This document shows, in pieces, positions 60,914-64,000 of a stretch of DNA of 64,000 nucleotides; within the stretch, counting starts at the first letter, position 1; the number at the start of each line of letters is the position of its first letter. The translations under genes were made by a program, and so were the position numbers. Source of the stretch: Anthostomella pinea (taxonomy: Eukaryota; Ascomycota; Sordariomycetes; Xylariales; Xylariaceae); NCBI GenBank assembly GCA_963556695.1, contig CAUWAG010000018.1:1736001-1800000 (forward strand), read 5' to 3'. The notes below the pieces were generated by a model. That model made no database searches. It was not told where the DNA came from and was given only the letters and a program-made list of their open reading frames with translations.

Positions 60914-62213
60914 TGTGGTCTATTCGTGCCTTGTCATCGATCCCTCACTTCCCGCATCCAAAGCAAAGAGGAAGGGGAGGTCCAGCTGCTGGCGTGTTCG
61001 ATCTGTTCGTCGCGTTTGCTTGCATGTACAAACAAGTGGTTCAATTAAACCGTTAACTCCGAGACCCCCAATTACCAGGTACCTAGGTAGCTAATGCTAC
61101 GACAGCTCGGGGCTAGCCTACGGTACTTGCCGCCCTGCTGGGGCTTGGCCGGATAATTGCATATGGAACAGCCCCTTTAAACATGATTACTAATACTAAC
61201 AACACTGGTAGTAAATAGGGGGGGGGGTTGCTATCATTAGCGGGGGTGGAAAGCAGTTTACAAAATTCAAAGTCGAGCACAGGTGCCATTTTTAACTCCA
61301 GACCTCTAGAGAGCATGATAGCAAAAAGAACAGTCCTTCGCCAAGATCAGCTCGTACTGTCTTACCCCTATTGCCTTCTTGATTGAGCCGCTGCCTGCCT
61401 GGTCTGGAACGCGACTTTCACTGCGCACGCCAATGCTTGCTCTGGCCTCCCCAACAGCATTGCCCACTGCTGATGTTTAGCATTGCCTGCAAGCATAGAG
61501 CCCTTGGTATTTACGAAGTCACATGCTAAGAAAAGGATGGCATCTTAAAATCACTTTTTTTTTCTTCCAATCCTTCAATATGGCCCAGAACCTTACATCA
61601 CGGAGGATCGAAGAATAATTAGGTCTTATGGAAGAAACGTGTTCACTTTTCGCGCATCAGAGAGATACCGTCGGGACGACACATTTGCACGCAGCAGGTC
61701 CCCTTAACCCATTTTGCATGGAATCTCGTCTCGGCTTCTTTCGGGCCTGGCACCACATCACGCATGAAGCCAAAGTGCGGACTGTAAGTTAACCGTCATA
61801 ATCGATGCCATGTATCAGGCCAAAGGCCCGGATGATCCGATATTTGCTCATATTCTCGAGGTTCCATGCGACCCTGCCAGCACGCAATATGGAACGCAAG
61901 GATTCAGGCTACCTTCCCATGAAAAAACCCTTCAAAGACGTGCTATACACAACGAAACGGGAAACAAAGACAACCTGGTTTGATTCATTTACATGTCAGT
62001 CTGAACAATCATGAATGCAAGCCGATACCATACGAAAGCAGAGCCTTTCTTGCGGCAATACTAGCTAGCTTACTGAATAATCCATCGGAAACCGTTCAGC
62101 GACTGCCTTTGGCTAGGAGTTCCCCCAATGGTAGTAGAGTGACCGCATGCTGAATCGAGGTAGACCGACCTCTCCAAGCGGCAAGATAAGCTAAGATCAC
62201 ATGAGACCACTAA
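60914..62213. other. Intergenic region, 1.3 kb
   Basis: Upstream of the actin-related gene and downstream of the FtsJ-like gene. It contains a G10 homopolymer at 61218-61227 and no gene I can support. Confidence 0.5.
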
Positions 62214-63560
62214 CTACTCCTCCTGGGTAAAGGACTTCTTCCCAAGTCCCTCGACTTGCATGGCCCAGACAGGCGAAGCCATCTCGACAAAATGCTCCCC
62301 AAACTCCGCCAAAACCGCATCCACATCCGGCGTGCCAGACCTGACAGCCTCATCGTACACCTCATCACTGCCAAACGTGGCCGCATGCCACTCCCTCTTC
62401 CACTGCCTGACCATATTCGCAGCCTCCTCGCTCTGGCTCTGGATCTCCATGGCGATCATGTAGAAGGAAGAGCGGTGCTGGTGCTGGACGTCGGGCTTGA
62501 ACAGGGTGACCTTGGCAAACTTGCTGAAGTTGTGGAAGAGACAGATGTTGCGGAAGCTCTCGGCGTGGTGCAGGAGCACGAGCATGCTGCCGCCAGGCTT
62601 GACGCGTTCGAGAGCCAGGGCCAGCTGCGCGGCGCGCAGACGATGCGCCTCGCGAGACTCACGGTACTCGGCGCGTGCGTGGGTTCGTAGGACGCCGCCC
62701 TCGCAGGTGGCGAGGTCGAAATGGGCTCGCGGACGGATGAGGCGCGTTCGGAACTTCGTGGTATCGGGGTGGTCGGCAGGGACGTCTGACATGGGAAACC
62801 CTAGATCCGTGATCATCATGGTGAGGTCGGCGTAAGACAGCTTCATGCGGTTGCGGAGATCCTTTCGGACCAGGACCTTGATGCCGTTGTCCTCGACGCC
62901 GAGAGTGATTCCGGAGACTTGGGTGTTTTTGTTGATGTCCATAGCTGTCTCGATCTTGCCGCCGGGAGCGAAACCCAGAGCCAGAATGTTGGGGCGCTTG
63001 CCGGGGAGGGTGAAGACGCCGGTGGCCTCTTGCGCCTTGCGGCCAACAGCACGCATCATCTTCATGAATATCGTAGTGGTATTTCCATCGGCGTTGTCGG
63101 AGATGTAGCGCTGTCTCTCGAAGTAATCGTCGCCTTTGGGGTTCTTCCAGCCCTATGTGTCATTGTCAGTCAAAGATCTTGGGACCACGCGTGGGCTTAT
63201 GGCATGGTAAGGGTCTTTTTCGTCTAGACTTCGAGCAGAGCAAGACATGATTGGCGGGATACTTGCCTTCATCCTGAGCTCCCGCAGCCGAGCGAAGATC
63301 GGGACTTTACTGCACAGGTACTCGGTGACAACTGGCTGTTGCTGACCGCCGGTGTCTCCATCATCAGCTTGCTTGAGGCCAAGATCAAGCAGCAGCGACG
63401 GAGGTAGATTATCCTGTAGCGACAAATTATCCTGGAACAACGCGATGACATCCTCGATGGGATTGCTCGGGAGCTCAGTGCTTGCGTTGTCATCGGTGGC
63501 AGGTCCGGTACTGACATCCGTTGCAATATCGTTGCCGGTGACGCTGTCAAGGTCTGCCAT
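62214..63560 (-). CDS. FtsJ/RrmJ-fold methyltransferase-like protein
   Basis: Exons 63560-63267 and 63152-62214 encode 410 residues, joined over a 114-nt intron with a GC donor (GCAAGT...TAG). The N-terminal about 95 residues are acidic and unstructured. The C-terminal domain has the SAM-binding loop ILALGFAPGGKIETAMDIN, a following acidic strand (HFDLATCEGG) and KPGGSMLVLLHHAESF. This is the Rossmann layout of FtsJ-type RNA 2'-O-methyltransferases. The catalytic Lys expected after the GGS strand is Leu-Leu-His-His here, and the last Glu of the K-D-K-E tetrad is not visible in RSSFYMIAMEI, so classical activity is doubtful. An in-frame ATG at 63623 is possible. Substrate unknown. Confidence 0.68.
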
Positions 63561-64000
63561 CGCGATGAGGGTTCGGGGGTCCGAATTATTGGATGATAGG
63601 ACTTGGAAGGAGGAATTGGGCACGCAAAAGAAGAATGGTGGAAGTGCAAGCTTGATTCTAAATCTACATGTATCTGGGTACCTAGAGCTACCTAGATACT
63701 TGGTACAGAACCACGCGGGCTGAGGTATCTCTATGGCAATGAGATTGCCTCAGTAGCAACCAGACTTCCCAGGCAACCAGAGCCCCAGTCTACCAACCAA
63801 CTTGTAACAAGTATTTCGAGGTGGGGTGATGGAAAGATGCTGCTTGTGGGAAACTCAGCAGAAACCTCAGGCAACAAACACAGAGGCTGGCAGTGTGTCC
63901 TGGAATCTGTCAACTCTCCGTCAAACAACAAAGAAGCTGGCAGGGTGCCTTTAGATCTGTCAAATTCAACTCCTGAGTCTTCGTTCTGCAATTTGTAACA
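63561..64000. other. Upstream region at the window end
   Basis: 5' region of the FtsJ-like gene. No further gene is supported before the window ends. Confidence 0.5.

Overview
The window is nuclear DNA of a filamentous ascomycete (Pezizomycotina, most likely a Sordariomycete). Genes are dense, on both strands, and carry short GT-AG introns of about 49-150 nt with CTAAC-type branch sites. The single-copy orthologue set (dynactin Arp11/RO-7, Abp2, GTP/GDP carrier, mitochondrial SerRS) is typical of that group. No bacterial, viral or organellar gene was seen. Exon junctions below were read by eye and checked for reading phase.

Left core block (about 3.5-17.7 kb): an EF-hand MscS-type channel, a PRMT3-type arginine methyltransferase, the golgin tether Uso1/p115 and the nuclear 5'-3' exonuclease Rat1. 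Right core block (about 32.7-63.6 kb): ARS-binding protein Abp2, a peroxisomal adenine nucleotide carrier, NatC subunit Naa35/Mak10, ATP synthase epsilon, complex III core 2, RNA polymerase III subunit Rpc82, mitochondrial GTP/GDP carrier, a 1983-residue repetitive coiled-coil protein, mitochondrial seryl-tRNA synthetase, dynactin Arp11/RO-7 and an FtsJ-fold methyltransferase-like protein.

Between them lies an accessory island (about 17.7-32.7 kb). It holds a second C2H2 zinc-finger gene with a decayed tandem copy; the family's other member opens the window at 0.3-1.1 kb. It also holds a wrecked pogo/Fot1-type transposon, possible 5S rRNA relics, and three consecutive former genes: a DUF6604 protein, a GMC oxidoreductase and a flavin monooxygenase. 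Each of these three keeps its frame end to end but is cut by three nonsense codons. Nearly all the nonsense codons can be explained by C-to-T or G-to-A transitions, many in a CpA/TpG context, as expected of repeat-induced point mutation (RIP) or cytosine deamination.

The items most worth follow-up are this cleanly silenced island, the small zinc-finger family with drifting metal ligands, and the large coiled-coil protein with two internal repeat arrays and two KEN motifs. I found no CRISPR array, tRNA, complete rRNA gene or convincing new multi-gene system.
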